A stretch of DNA of 64,000 nt from Paenibacillus chondroitinus NBRC 15376 (GTDB lineage Bacteria; Bacillota; Bacilli; Paenibacillales; NBRC-103111). Shown here piece by piece: positions 44,699-53,226 of the stretch. Numbering within the stretch: the first letter of the stretch is position 1; each line of letters begins with the position of its first letter. Both the position numbers and the translations under genes were made by a program. The DNA is taken from NCBI RefSeq assembly GCF_004000765.1, contig NZ_BILW01000007.1, positions 169,304 to 233,303 of the forward strand, in the 5' to 3' direction. The notes under the pieces are model-generated. The model had not been told where the DNA came from. It saw only the letters and a program-made list of their open reading frames with translations, and did not search any database.

Positions 44699-45760
44699 CT
44701 ATACACTTTCCACTGCATCTGTAGCTAGAATCGGCACTCGAATTTCGATACGCGTCCCCCGATCAGGAGCCGTAATAATGTCAACAGAGCCGCCAATTTC
44801 GTTAACCCGCTCCTTCATAGATACGATGCCGTAGGAGGTAAGCTTCTTCGCATCCAGTTCAAAACCGACACCATCATCGCGGATCGCCAGGCGAACGCCG
44901 TCAGCGCGGTGCAGCAGCTTAACTTCGAGCTTATTCGCTTTGGAATGACGCAATGCATTCGAGAGAGCTTCCTGTACGATCCTGAACAGGTGATCCTCAA
45001 TGCCTTTATTTAATCGAATCTCTTCGTCCATATCCCACGTAATCGCCATCGGCACTTTGGCCGCCAGCTCTTTGAGAAGCTCAACAAGCCCTTCGGACAA
45101 TCGTTTTCCTTCCAAATGGATAGGACGTAAATGAAGCAGCAGCGCCCTCATCTCCGACTGCGCAACGGAAGCCATCTCCTCAATCAGGTGAATCTGCCGT
45201 TTGGCTTTCTCGAAATCCTTGTCCAAAGTCCGGCCAACAGCCGTTGCGGTCATCGAAATCGCGAACAATTGCTGGCTTACCGCATCGTGCAGCTCCCGCG
45301 CTAATCGCTGCCGTTCTTCAATAACAGCCGACAATTTCGCTTTCTCCGCAAGCTCGGCATTATTGTTAGATAGTCGCTGCAGGGAAGTAACCTGCTCTTC
45401 CCAACGTTTCATAATGCGGCCCAGTTGCTCGCCAAGACGCCCGATCTCATCTTCGCCATTCTGGAAGCCTTCGCGGGCGAAGGTCCCTTTTTCAAGCAAA
45501 ATCATCGTCTCCATCAGCGGCTCAAGCCGGCGTGTAATCCGCGAGCTATTCCAGTATCCATACCCTGCGCCAATGCCTCCGATAATCACGATGGCCATGA
45601 AAACGAATTTCACACCTTCTTGCCAGCTCGTAAATGGCGTGATTAGGTTGTTTGAGTTCATAAAATAGATGATAGCGCCAAATACAAAAAAACTAAAAAT
45701 AATCGATTCAGCCATACTGCGCCATATCATATTCGTTAATCTGCGTTTATAGCCGTCCAA
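44699..45760 (-). CDS. liaS: LiaS/VraS-like sensor histidine kinase
   Basis: A 353-residue kinase: two membrane helices (about 18-34 and 50-70) with a short external loop, a HAMP-like linker, the HisKA_3 motif RQRLARELHDAVSQQLF (His158) and the ATPase domain with NALRHSKANK and DDGVGFE. Probably starts at TTG 45760, 11 bases after GGAGG. The intramembrane-sensing layout matches LiaS, which responds to lipid-II-cycle inhibitors and is held off by LiaF. Confidence 0.92.
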   Translation of the reverse strand: MDGYKRRLTNMIWRSMAESIIFSFFVFGAIIYFMNSNNLITPFTSWQEGVKFVFMAIVIIGGIGAGYGYWNSSRITRRLEPLMETMILLEKGTFAREGFQNGEDEIGRLGEQLGRIMKRWEEQVTSLQRLSNNNAELAEKAKLSAVIEERQRLARELHDAVSQQLFAISMTATAVGRTLDKDFEKAKRQIHLIEEMASVAQSEMRALLLHLRPIHLEGKRLSEGLVELLKELAAKVPMAITWDMDEEIRLNKGIEDHLFRIVQEALSNALRHSKANKLEVKLLHRADGVRLAIRDDGVGFELDAKKLTSYGIVSMKERVNEIGGSVDIITAPDRGTRIEIRVPILATDAVESV

Positions 45761-45784
45761 TATGCGCTGAACCTCCTCTAGACG

Positions 45785-46447
45785 TTACATCACTTTAATT
45801 TTAATATCTCCTACTATATACGAAAGCACAAGTTTCACGCGGTGGTCGCAGCTCTCATAATTGGACGATTGCCATTGTAATTTGTTCATTACGCCTGACT
45901 CACGCTCACTTGCGACCTGAATTTGGCCAAATGTAACGGATGCTCCTACTGAGACGCCAATATCATCTGGTACTTTGATATCTACATCTCCTATCACACC
46001 TTGCAGAATAAGCGTTGTTTCCTTTTGCTCTAGTATGGCAAGCGAGAGATCGATATACGTTTCCCCGATAATGTACCACGTTGAACTATTGCGCATGATC
46101 CAAGGCTCACGCCCCAAGCGAACGCTGTCCATCAGCTTCTGCTTCTGAATATAGGTATCATCTTTATGCACTTGCTTGGACCGTATGAAAAAGAATCCTA
46201 ATGAAATCAAAACGATCGATAAAACAATCGTAATATGATCACCAAACAGAATCACAGCCCCCACGCCGATGAGCACAAAGCCTTTGCGCTCTTTGCGGGA
46301 ACGGACCCGATGAATGCCCAGCAAAACGAGGATTATCGCAAGAATGGGGAAAAAGCCTATCGTATGATCCAGAAGCAAAAATAGACCGGCGCCAATCAGC
46401 ACTAGGGCTGTATTCCGGTTGCGGTTGTTTTTGGTTTCTTCGCCCAT
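45785..46447 (-). CDS. liaF: LiaF-like inhibitor of the LiaS kinase
   Basis: A 220-residue protein: four N-terminal membrane helices (about 13-90), then a soluble domain of the cell-wall-active-antibiotics response (DUF2154/LiaF-C) type, with ILQGVIGDVDIKVPDDIGVSVGAS and a C-terminal VLSYIVGDIKIKV. AGGAGG before ATG. 24 bases upstream of liaS. In B. subtilis LiaF keeps LiaRS silent without stress. Confidence 0.9.
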   Translation of the reverse strand: MGEETKNNRNRNTALVLIGAGLFLLLDHTIGFFPILAIILVLLGIHRVRSRKERKGFVLIGVGAVILFGDHITIVLSIVLISLGFFFIRSKQVHKDDTYIQKQKLMDSVRLGREPWIMRNSSTWYIIGETYIDLSLAILEQKETTLILQGVIGDVDIKVPDDIGVSVGASVTFGQIQVASERESGVMNKLQWQSSNYESCDHRVKLVLSYIVGDIKIKVM

Positions 46448-46579
46448 CGCTGCACCTCCTCTGGCTGCCGATTAATTCGTTCATATAGATTCCTAGCATA
46501 CCATAAGAATGGACAGCCTCCAAGATGCAAATCCTTGCCCAGCAAGGCTCTAGCATGAGGAATGGAGGCCGGAACCTGG

Positions 46580-46606
46580 CTGCGCCGCCTGCTGTGCGCG
46601 GCGCAG
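46580..46606 (-). other. GC-rich hairpin between liaH and liaF
   Basis: CTGCGCCGC (46580-46588) pairs with GCGGCGCAG (46598-46606) in the 175-base gap. There is no T-tract. In B. subtilis a partial terminator after liaH makes a short liaIH transcript more abundant; this stem may do the same or protect the 3' end. Function is inference. Confidence 0.5.
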
Positions 46607-46622
46607 TACAATCACGCGTGGC

Positions 46623-47255
46623 TTATTTCTTGTCGCGCCAGTCCTGCTGAAGCTTGCGCAGCTCCTGCTGGAGGCTGCTGCCAGCCTCCTTCAGCGTCTC
46701 TTTCGACACGCGCCCCGCCACGCGCAAGCCCTGCAGCGCTTCCCGGCCGAGCTCGCGGCCGGTCGCTTCCAGCTCGCGCAATGCTTCGCGAGCTTCTTCC
46801 TTGGACAGCCCGCTTCGCGGCTGTCCCGTTCCTGCTGTGCGGCCTGCACGCAGCGCCGCCAGCTCGTCTGCTAGCGCCAGGCAGACGTCCTGGCTGCTCG
46901 CGTATTGCGCGCGGTACTGCGCGCAAGCAGCTTCCAAGCGCAGCTTCTCCTGCAGCGCCATGCGCGCAAGCTCTTCGTCGCCTGCGCGCATGGCCAGCTC
47001 GGCCTGCTCGGCGCGCAGCTGCGCCATCTCCTGCGCGTCGACGCTTTGCTTGCGCAGCTCAATTGTTCGCTGCAGCGCCTCCTCGTAGCGCTCCTCCAGC
47101 TCGGCGATGCCGCGCGATGCTCCCGCGTGTCCAGCTTGGCTGGAATGGCTGGAATGGCTGGAGTGGCCGCCTCCCCGTTCATGCAGGTCCAGCTTACTTG
47201 CTGCCTCCTGCCAGGCCATATCGGCCATTTTACCAATTCGATCAAATACGCTCAT
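46623..47255 (-). CDS. liaH: PspA/LiaH-like membrane-stress protein, divergent
   Basis: A 210-residue, mostly helical protein in the liaH position. Residues 1-25 (MSVFDRIGKMADMAWQEAA) look like the amphipathic PspA helix. The segment after it, normally carrying the PxxLxDQYxRDM-type sequence, is replaced by a Gly/Ser/His-rich linker (HSSHSSHSSQAGHAG). A long coiled coil follows (about 55-140), then ALRELEATGRELGREALQGL. The DNA is very GC-rich (77% in 46981-47040) against about 47% next door. ATG 47255 follows AGGGGG. Expected role: protecting the membrane under antibiotic stress. Confidence 0.75.
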   Translation of the reverse strand: MSVFDRIGKMADMAWQEAASKLDLHERGGGHSSHSSHSSQAGHAGASRGIAELEERYEEALQRTIELRKQSVDAQEMAQLRAEQAELAMRAGDEELARMALQEKLRLEAACAQYRAQYASSQDVCLALADELAALRAGRTAGTGQPRSGLSKEEAREALRELEATGRELGREALQGLRVAGRVSKETLKEAGSSLQQELRKLQQDWRDKK

Positions 47256-47282
47256 GATCCACACCCCCTATGTTCCTGTTGA

Positions 47283-47588
47283 TTAAAGTCTGAACTCCGC
47301 CGAATCATTTTGTTTTTTTAGCAAGCGATAGCCGTAATACATCAACCACACTGCAAACACGATCGCTAGAAATCCAGATAATTTTGTAATTAATATCAAA
47401 GCGCCAATGCCAAAAATCAGCCACCCCATCTTCTTGCCATGAGTTATCCCCACATAACCAAGCCCTACCATCACCACAGGAACCAGTAGTCCCATGACAT
47501 GAAAATGCATGCCAACTTGATGCATACAAATGAGAAAGCCTACTGCTATCAGAATGAGTGCCCAACTTTTTGATCGATTCATGCTCAT
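47283..47588 (-). CDS. liaI: LiaI-like small membrane protein
   Basis: A 101-residue protein with three or four hydrophobic helices and the repeating VGLGYVGITHGKKMGWLIFGIG pattern of LiaI/LiaF N-terminal regions. It is first in the operon liaI-liaH-liaF-liaS-liaR. LiaI acts as membrane anchor for LiaH in B. subtilis. A candidate LiaR site lies about 90 bases upstream. The ribosome site (AAGGGCGGTG) is acceptable; ATG 47582 is an alternative start. Confidence 0.82.
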   Translation of the reverse strand: MSMNRSKSWALILIAVGFLICMHQVGMHFHVMGLLVPVVMVGLGYVGITHGKKMGWLIFGIGALILITKLSGFLAIVFAVWLMYYGYRLLKKQNDSAEFRL

Positions 47589-47676
47589 TATTGCACCGCC
47601 CTTCGCGTAATCTTCATGCTACTATCGTAGCCGAAATGGATTCACGTCAAAACGGACTCCCGACTGTTTTTGTACC

Positions 47677-47700
47677 TAGACCTAAGTCCAGTATGGTCTA
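47677..47700. promoter_or_regulatory. Candidate LiaR operator upstream of the lia operon
   Basis: TAGACC-N12-GGTCTA is an exact dyad about 90 bases upstream of liaI, with flanking CC/AG extensions. The position suits activation by a VraR/LiaR-type regulator. Assignment to LiaR is inference from location. Confidence 0.5.
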
Positions 47701-47756
47701 AGACCTTTAACCATATTTTGGGCGTTGTTTCTCTTATTCTATCAATGATAGAATAT

Positions 47757-47889
47757 TTGAAGCCGAGTCCGGTGCACAGACAAAGTGCCGGTACGGGGGA
47801 CGATTTACATGGGGTGAATATTTGCTCTGTACGCAGAACAGACTAGGGAGAACCTTCTTCCCGAACCCGTCAACTAACCTCGGAGGCTC
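47757..47889 (+). ncRNA. c-di-AMP riboswitch (ydaO/yuaA class)
   Basis: Matches the ydaO aptamer in order: GCCGAGTCCGGTGCA, CAAAGTGCCGGTACGGGGGA, TGGGGTGAATA, AGGGAGAACC, CCCGAACCCGTCAACTAACC and the closing CTCGGAGGC. It lies directly upstream of a 3D-domain wall protein, a known regulon type. No terminator hairpin lies between aptamer and gene; the ribosome site begins within ten bases of the aptamer end. Ydao-class switches normally turn genes off at high c-di-AMP. Confidence 0.93.
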
Positions 47890-47910
47890 ATTTTGAAGGA
47901 GGATTACCAA

Positions 47911-48714
47911 TTGAATATGTTTACAAAAGGGTTAGCGTGCCTTGCTGTGTCCGCCACAGTTTTGGCAGGAGGCTTTCTTTCCCCATTTTCGGGACATGCT
48001 TATGCAGCAGCCGCGAGTATGGACGTGAAAGTGCAAGTCAACGATGACCTGGTTCAATTTCCGGATGCCCAGCCTTATTTGGATGACAACCACGCTACAC
48101 AAGTACCGATCCGTTTCGTAACTGAGAAACTGGGTTATGATGTACAATGGCAAAAGGAAGGCGACGCAATTAAAGTCACACTGAACAATGACAAGCATTC
48201 TATTTCCTTGGTGTCAGGTCAAAAAGAGGCCGAAATCGATAGCACTCCTGTCGAGATGGACACACACGCTGAGTTCCAAAACGGACGTGTCTACGTGCCG
48301 CTTCGGTTCTTAAGCAATGCTTCCGACATTCCCGTTCAGTGGGATGCAAGCAGCAACTTAGCTATCTTAAGTAAAGACGGCAATCATCACGCACCTGATT
48401 ATGAGCTATTTGAGTCAACAGCTTACTCCGCAGATCCTTCTGAAAATGGAGGCTTTGGAGCATTGGACTATATGGGGAATCCATTAGGAATCGGAACCGT
48501 CGCTGTAGATCCATCGGTTATTCCACTTGGATCTAAGCTCTATATAGAAGGTTATGATTTCAACGGCCTGCCAAAAGGCGGCATGTATGCTTATGCAACG
48601 GATACCGGTGGTTCCATCAAAGGCAAACGCGTTGATATTTACATTCCAGGCTCCCAGCAGTCCTTACGCAAATTCGGCTTCCAAACTGTAAAAGTGTACA
48701 AACTAAACCCGTGA
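47911..48714 (+). CDS. Secreted stalk + 3D-domain cell wall protein
   Basis: A 267-residue secreted protein: signal peptide (about 1-35, ending GHAYAAAA), a copper-amine-oxidase-N-like stalk domain (about 40-155; VPIRFVTEKLGYDVQWQ, VYVPLRFLSNASDIPVQWD) and a C-terminal 3D domain (about 165-265) with Asp motifs AVDPSVIPLGS and ATDTGGSIKGKRVDIY, the MltA-like fold of lytic enzymes such as YocH and Rpf-type hydrolases. TTG 47911 lies eight bases after GGAGG; ATG 47917 is an alternative. Controlled by the c-di-AMP riboswitch, linking wall turnover with turgor. Confidence 0.9.
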   Translation: MNMFTKGLACLAVSATVLAGGFLSPFSGHAYAAAASMDVKVQVNDDLVQFPDAQPYLDDNHATQVPIRFVTEKLGYDVQWQKEGDAIKVTLNNDKHSISLVSGQKEAEIDSTPVEMDTHAEFQNGRVYVPLRFLSNASDIPVQWDASSNLAILSKDGNHHAPDYELFESTAYSADPSENGGFGALDYMGNPLGIGTVAVDPSVIPLGSKLYIEGYDFNGLPKGGMYAYATDTGGSIKGKRVDIYIPGSQQSLRKFGFQTVKVYKLNP

Positions 48715-48730
48715 TGATCACGGGTTTTTT
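48706..48730 (+). terminator. Terminator of the 3D-domain gene
   Basis: AACCCGTGA and TCACGGGTT with a 3-base loop, then TTTT. The left arm includes the stop codon. Confidence 0.85.
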
Positions 48731-49298
48731 AATTTTAATTTTGACGAAAAGCCAGCCAATATCAGGAAGCTAGCCGGTGCATGCATTTTGATCCTGCGCC
48801 GAGTTATTTGCTTACAAAACACTCAATCACTCTAGTACTAAACGGGGGCTTGACAGAGTGCGTTCATATCAGGAGCCTGTAGTTTCCACTAAGCCAGCCG
48901 AAAAGGCGGATTTCCCTGAAATAGCGCCTCACAGTTCCCTTTCAGGTCGGGGGACATGCGAGTGCAGCCCGGAGACCTCTCAGCGGAACTACAGTCCACT
49001 ATTTGTTTGAAAAGCTGGCTTCTGATCCAGCAAGGGGAACTGGAGTCCTCTATTTCCTCGTTTTCGGCTGAAAAGCGAGGTAACTCATGGCAATAGGACC
49101 CCGTAATTCCGCTAAGCCAGCCGAAAAGGAGGTTTTCCCTGAAATAGCGCCCCACAGTTCCCTTTCGTTCGGGGGACGTGCGAGTGCAGCACGGAAGCAT
49201 TCAACGGAACTACAGTCCTCTATTCCCTCATTCTCGGCCGAAAATTCGGAGAGAAAGCGCACTAACAAAAAACGGCCCCGGAATACCGGGACCGAATC
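48731..49298. repeat. Tandem intergenic repeat, GGAACTACAG family
   Basis: No gene. Two direct units with a period of about 222 bases: AAGCCAGCCGAAAAGG at 48891 and 49114, CCCTGAAATAGCGCC in both, TGCGAGTGCAGC in both, GGAACTACAGTCC at 48985 and 49206. A third partial copy of the CTCTATTTCCTCG/TTTTCGGC edge lies between (49037-49075). The cores also occur at 13677-13855. Confidence 0.8.
49266..49294 (-). terminator. Terminator of the Eis-like gene
   Basis: CGGTCCCGG / CCGGGGCCG stem with loop TATT, followed by TTTTTT on the minus strand, adjacent to the stop at 49299. Confidence 0.8.
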
Positions 49299-50492
49299 CT
49301 AAAAGAAATCCGCCAAATACGTCGTGCGCTGCGGAATAGCCGCCTCCAACTGAGTCACAAGCTCCTGCGAACCTTGTAGCCGCTCGATTTTGGCCATAAA
49401 GCCAGCCTTTTGATAACTCATAAATAAGGCAGTTAACGTTTGAATGCTACAACTCAGTATACGCTCATCTGCTGGTTGCTCACCCTCAGCTAACTTGATG
49501 ACCTCCGCTTTTTCCCCGCCACTGCCTGTGAATTGCAATTGGAAAATGCCGTCATTCCAATCAGCATGGGGATCAGAAATCCGCAAATAGATCGGCTCAA
49601 CCTCCTTGCGCGATTCAAACCGATACTGCCTCAGGAAAGCTTCCACATCGATAATACGCGCCGAAAAATACGTGATTTTCTCCTGCTTGAACTTAGGATC
49701 ATGCACCAGGAAAGGAAGCTGATCATCCGCTGGCGCTTTAACCTCCACCTTCGAGATCATGGAATCATGATCGGCTATGAACTTCCATAACCCGCGTCTC
49801 GTTTCTTCATCCAGAAACACCATCTCATGAATCGTCGCCGTATACTCTTTTACTTGGTAAAAGACGTACCCCGTCCGTTCACCCTTGGCATTAACATAGA
49901 GGGCTACCGTACCTTTTTTGTTTTTAAAATATCGGTTGTTCCACCAACTTGCGTCCCGCTCCATCATTCCATTGAATTGCAGGGCATACTGCTCATAAAT
50001 AGGATTCAAAAGCTCCCATTCCCTCGTCACACGAACAATTGAACTGCCTTCCGGGGCATGAAATTTCGGAAGTTTATCCGCAGGAATTTCATATTTCAGG
50101 TAGTCAATATACGTCTCCCAGCCATACTTCCGATAAAATTCGAACTTAAACGGAGATAGAAAGGAGACGGTCTGCCCTTGCTCTTTCATCACCTTGAGCG
50201 CTTGAAGCAGCAGCTTCGCGACCATCCCGTTGCGCCTGTACTCCGGCCATGTTGCTACTCCCGCAATACCGCCCATGGCAAAACGCTGACCATTCAGCCA
50301 CGTATGAAATTGGTTAATTTGAAGCTTAGCAGTTAGTTTACCCTGAACAAAATAGCCCCAAATTTGCTTTGGATCTGTCCAATTGCTGCGGTCTTCCTGC
50401 TCTTCTGCGCTCAGCTCATATTGAAAAGCAAACTGGGATAATGCAAGACTCTCCGGCAATTCCTGTTGTTCCAATGTTCGAATTTCACTCAT
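49299..50492 (-). CDS. Eis-like GNAT acetyltransferase
   Basis: A 397-residue acetyltransferase of the Eis type: an N-terminal GNAT domain with the CoA pocket VATWPEYRRNGMVAKLLLQ, a second GNAT-like domain (about 170-280) and a C-terminal sterol-carrier-like domain that carries the terminal carboxylate (LADFF-end). GAGGTG before ATG. Family enzymes acetylate amines such as aminoglycosides in some species; the substrate here is unknown. Confidence 0.88.
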   Translation of the reverse strand: MSEIRTLEQQELPESLALSQFAFQYELSAEEQEDRSNWTDPKQIWGYFVQGKLTAKLQINQFHTWLNGQRFAMGGIAGVATWPEYRRNGMVAKLLLQALKVMKEQGQTVSFLSPFKFEFYRKYGWETYIDYLKYEIPADKLPKFHAPEGSSIVRVTREWELLNPIYEQYALQFNGMMERDASWWNNRYFKNKKGTVALYVNAKGERTGYVFYQVKEYTATIHEMVFLDEETRRGLWKFIADHDSMISKVEVKAPADDQLPFLVHDPKFKQEKITYFSARIIDVEAFLRQYRFESRKEVEPIYLRISDPHADWNDGIFQLQFTGSGGEKAEVIKLAEGEQPADERILSCSIQTLTALFMSYQKAGFMAKIERLQGSQELVTQLEAAIPQRTTYLADFF

Positions 50493-50669
50493 TATGTATC
50501 ACCTCATGTACAAGTATACTGGAAAATCATTAACAATACCTATGCCTAATTAGGCGCTCGCCATTTAGAAATCAGGGCATACGTCCAATCAACGAATGTC
50601 TCTACGTCATATGATGTTGATGTATAGTGATTCAACCCACTTAAATACTTAAGAACCGGAGGGGATACT

Positions 50670-50783
50670 ATGTCATATGCAGCTGGTTGTGGTACTGGAT
50701 ACGGATCTGGATACGGATCTGTAGGTGTCGTTCTTGTCCTTTATGTTCTGCTTGTTATCATCTTGGCTACTTTCGCAATCTAA
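50670..50783 (+). CDS. YjcZ-family small sporulation protein
   Basis: A 37-residue protein: Gly/Tyr-rich MSYAAGCGTGYGSGYGSVG followed by the hydrophobic tail VVLVLYVLLVIILATFAI, the pattern of YjcZ/SscA-like small spore proteins. CGGAGGGG lies six bases before ATG. Single gene followed by a terminator. The 10-base repeat GGATCTGGATAC encodes the YGSGYGS motif. Confidence 0.88.
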   Translation: MSYAAGCGTGYGSGYGSVGVVLVLYVLLVIILATFAI

Positions 50784-50814
50784 TTTTCCCTTCATTCCAA
50801 CCTGACTATTCCTT

Positions 50815-50878
50815 GTAAAAAGACCTGCATGCACCAACTTCTTTGAAAGAAGATGAGTGATCAGCAGGTCTTTTTTTA
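50815..50878. terminator. Bidirectional terminator between yjcZ-like and moeA
   Basis: AAAAGACCTGC and GCAGGTCTTTTTTT enclose an inner CTTCTTTGAAAGAAG hairpin; runs of A and T flank both sides. Confidence 0.85.
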
Positions 50879-52144
50879 TTTGATCGGATAGATAAGAACA
50901 CGTTCGGCCCTCGCAAAACCTGAGCCTCCGGCAGGCAGTTGAATCAAACAATCCGCATCTTTAATGGAAACCATGATGCTGGACTTATCAATGCCAGAGG
51001 GCTTAACCCACAAACAGCCATTCTCGACATGCGTTGTCCCCCGGACATAACGCGGGAATGCCGAGCCTTTGTTGTAATCCACATCCAAATAAGCGGTCAT
51101 GGCTTCCGGGCAAGGCGATGAGGAGCCTGACATCGCTTTAATCAGCGGCTTGGCAAATAGCTCAAAGCCTACAAACGATGCGCCCGGATTACCGGAGAGC
51201 GAGAGCAGCAGCCTATTCTCCCAAAAGGCTGCGCTCGTCGGCGTGCCTGGCCGCATCGCCACTTTATTAAACAGGAGCTTGCCCCCAAACCTTCCAAACA
51301 AATCCACCAGAACATCATAGTCACCAACTGAGACACCGCCGGAAGTGATGACAAGGTCAACCTTGGCTAATGACTCCAGCAGCGCGATTTCCACCTCTTC
51401 TACATTGTCCGACAGCGCCTGCATGATCATCGCTTCTCCGCCCGCTGCTTCAACTTGCGCAGCAAGCATGTAGCTGTTGCTGTTACGAATTCGTCCAGGC
51501 TGCAGCGCTTCCTCAACATTCAATAACTCAGAGCCTGTTGAAAAAATCGCTACCCTCGGTTTGCGGAAAACCGTCACGTAGGAATAACCAAAAGTCGCTA
51601 ATATCGCCGCTTCACCAGGCCCGATTTGTGATCCTTGCGGAAGCAATAACTCCTGCGCGGCTATTTCCCCGGCAATAGGAGTTATGTTGCTGCCCGTGGG
51701 TACATTTTTCTTAATGCAGACCTGAGTCGAGCTTACCCCCGCATCCAGCAAGGGAAGCGCATCCGTCATTTCCAGCATCACCACGCAATCCGCTCCATCT
51801 GGAACAGGCGCTCCCGTCATGATCCGGGATGCAGCACCTGAATACACGGCAAGCTCAGGAACCGTTCCGCTTGGAATATGCTCAATGACACGCAAGATAG
51901 CAGGATTTTCTGGCGATGCCTTTTCAATATCCGCAGAGCAAACCGCGTATCCATCCACGCCGGATCGGCGAAAATGAGGCACGGGATGATCGGCATAAAT
52001 ATCCCCGGCTAATCGCCTGTTGAACGCAGCGGACAACGGAACAACTTCCGTTTCAGTAAGTTCGACATATCCGGAAAGCACGCTTCGAGCTTCTTCCACC
52101 GAAATGACTTTACGCCCGAATTTAAGCTTCACATCGCTATTCAC
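50876..52144 (-). CDS. moeA: Molybdopterin molybdotransferase MoeA
   Basis: A 422-residue enzyme that inserts molybdate into adenylated molybdopterin. Landmarks: SGVDGYAV, ASRIMTGAPVPDGADCVVMLE, STGSELLN, TSGGVSVGDYD, and SGNPGASFVGFELF in the MoCF-type domain. Starts at GTG 52144 with GGAGG 11 bases upstream. Last gene of the cofactor operon. Confidence 0.95.
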   Translation of the reverse strand: MNSDVKLKFGRKVISVEEARSVLSGYVELTETEVVPLSAAFNRRLAGDIYADHPVPHFRRSGVDGYAVCSADIEKASPENPAILRVIEHIPSGTVPELAVYSGAASRIMTGAPVPDGADCVVMLEMTDALPLLDAGVSSTQVCIKKNVPTGSNITPIAGEIAAQELLLPQGSQIGPGEAAILATFGYSYVTVFRKPRVAIFSTGSELLNVEEALQPGRIRNSNSYMLAAQVEAAGGEAMIMQALSDNVEEVEIALLESLAKVDLVITSGGVSVGDYDVLVDLFGRFGGKLLFNKVAMRPGTPTSAAFWENRLLLSLSGNPGASFVGFELFAKPLIKAMSGSSSPCPEAMTAYLDVDYNKGSAFPRYVRGTTHVENGCLWVKPSGIDKSSIMVSIKDADCLIQLPAGGSGFARAERVLIYPIK

Positions 52145-52166
52145 TAACGTCCGTTCCTCCTATGGG

Positions 52167-53171
52167 CTAACCGCCAATTTGCGACATCCGGCGAAGTGTT
52201 GGTGTATGAGACTGGCTTTCATTCAGCAGTGCCTGCGCCATCTCATGATTTTGCGGCTTGATATCCAAAGCACGGAAGAAAAGGTCTTCCATGGCCGAAT
52301 CATTCCCAATATAAGTCCGAACATTGAATTCATCTGACCAATACAAACATGGCTTCACATTACCATCTGCCGTAATTCGCAGGCGATTGCAGGTTTCGCA
52401 GAAGTGATCGCTGATCGGATGAATGAGCCCGAATGAACCTTGTGCGCCTTCGATCCGGAAGTTTTGAGCAGGCCCGTTCCCATACACGGCGTCCGATGCT
52501 ATCGCATTCCAACCCTTTTCCTTGCAGCGATCCAATACGGTCGACAAGGGCAAATAGCGGCTTTTCCAAGCCTCATCCTGATGCCCGATCGGCATATATT
52601 CTATGAACCGAACTTGAATCGGACGATCCATCGTCATTTGTAAAAAGTCTTCAATTTCGTCATCATTCATGCCCTTCATAAGGACAACATTCAACTTGAT
52701 CGGGGTAATGCCCACACGATAAGCTTCTTCAATGCTGGCCAGAACACGGTTAATATCGCCACCTCGGGTGATGAGTGAGAACCGGTCTGCTTTCAAGGAA
52801 TCCAGGCTTATATTCACACGGGTTAATCCTGCTGCGCGAAGCTTTTCAGCTCTTGAAGCAAAATAAATCCCATTCGTTGTCAACGCAATATCTTCGATCC
52901 CGGGTATTTGGGAGAGCATGCCAATCAATTGTTCCAGGTTTTTACGCACAAGCGGTTCTCCGCCGGTTAATCTCAGCTTTCGGACTCCCAGTCCAGCCAG
53001 CACGCGAACAACCTCGGTGATTTCCTCGAACGTTAACAGCTTGTCATCCGGTTCAAATTCCATTCCTTCTTCGGGCATACAATAAACACAACGAAGATTA
53101 CAGCGATCCGTAACGGATATTCGCAAGTAATCGTGCATGCGTCCAAAACGATCCATCAGCAGCTTCGGCAT
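52167..53171 (-). CDS. moaA: GTP 3',8-cyclase MoaA
   Basis: A 334-residue radical SAM enzyme making the first pterin intermediate of molybdenum cofactor from GTP. The SAM cluster cysteines are C24, C28 and C31 (TDRCNLRCVYC); the second cluster is HFCETCNRLR...VKPC. The chain ends in the conserved double glycine (SQIGG) needed for activity. ATG 53171 is six bases after AAGGTG. 22 bases before moeA. moaB/C/D/E and moeB are not in the window. Confidence 0.95.
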   Translation of the reverse strand: MPKLLMDRFGRMHDYLRISVTDRCNLRCVYCMPEEGMEFEPDDKLLTFEEITEVVRVLAGLGVRKLRLTGGEPLVRKNLEQLIGMLSQIPGIEDIALTTNGIYFASRAEKLRAAGLTRVNISLDSLKADRFSLITRGGDINRVLASIEEAYRVGITPIKLNVVLMKGMNDDEIEDFLQMTMDRPIQVRFIEYMPIGHQDEAWKSRYLPLSTVLDRCKEKGWNAIASDAVYGNGPAQNFRIEGAQGSFGLIHPISDHFCETCNRLRITADGNVKPCLYWSDEFNVRTYIGNDSAMEDLFFRALDIKPQNHEMAQALLNESQSHTPTLRRMSQIGG

Positions 53172-53226
53172 GAAGTTCACCTTCTCTCCAGTCCATTATG
53201 ACACATTTTTTAACTAAAACCTACAC

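Noticed and set aside
46562..47282. Long plus-strand frames opposite liaH
   Set aside because: Caused by the GC-rich liaH sequence; Ala/Arg/Pro-rich with no start signals.
49087..49302. Short frames inside the tandem repeat patch
   Set aside because: They follow repeat boundaries rather than gene signals and overlap a terminator.
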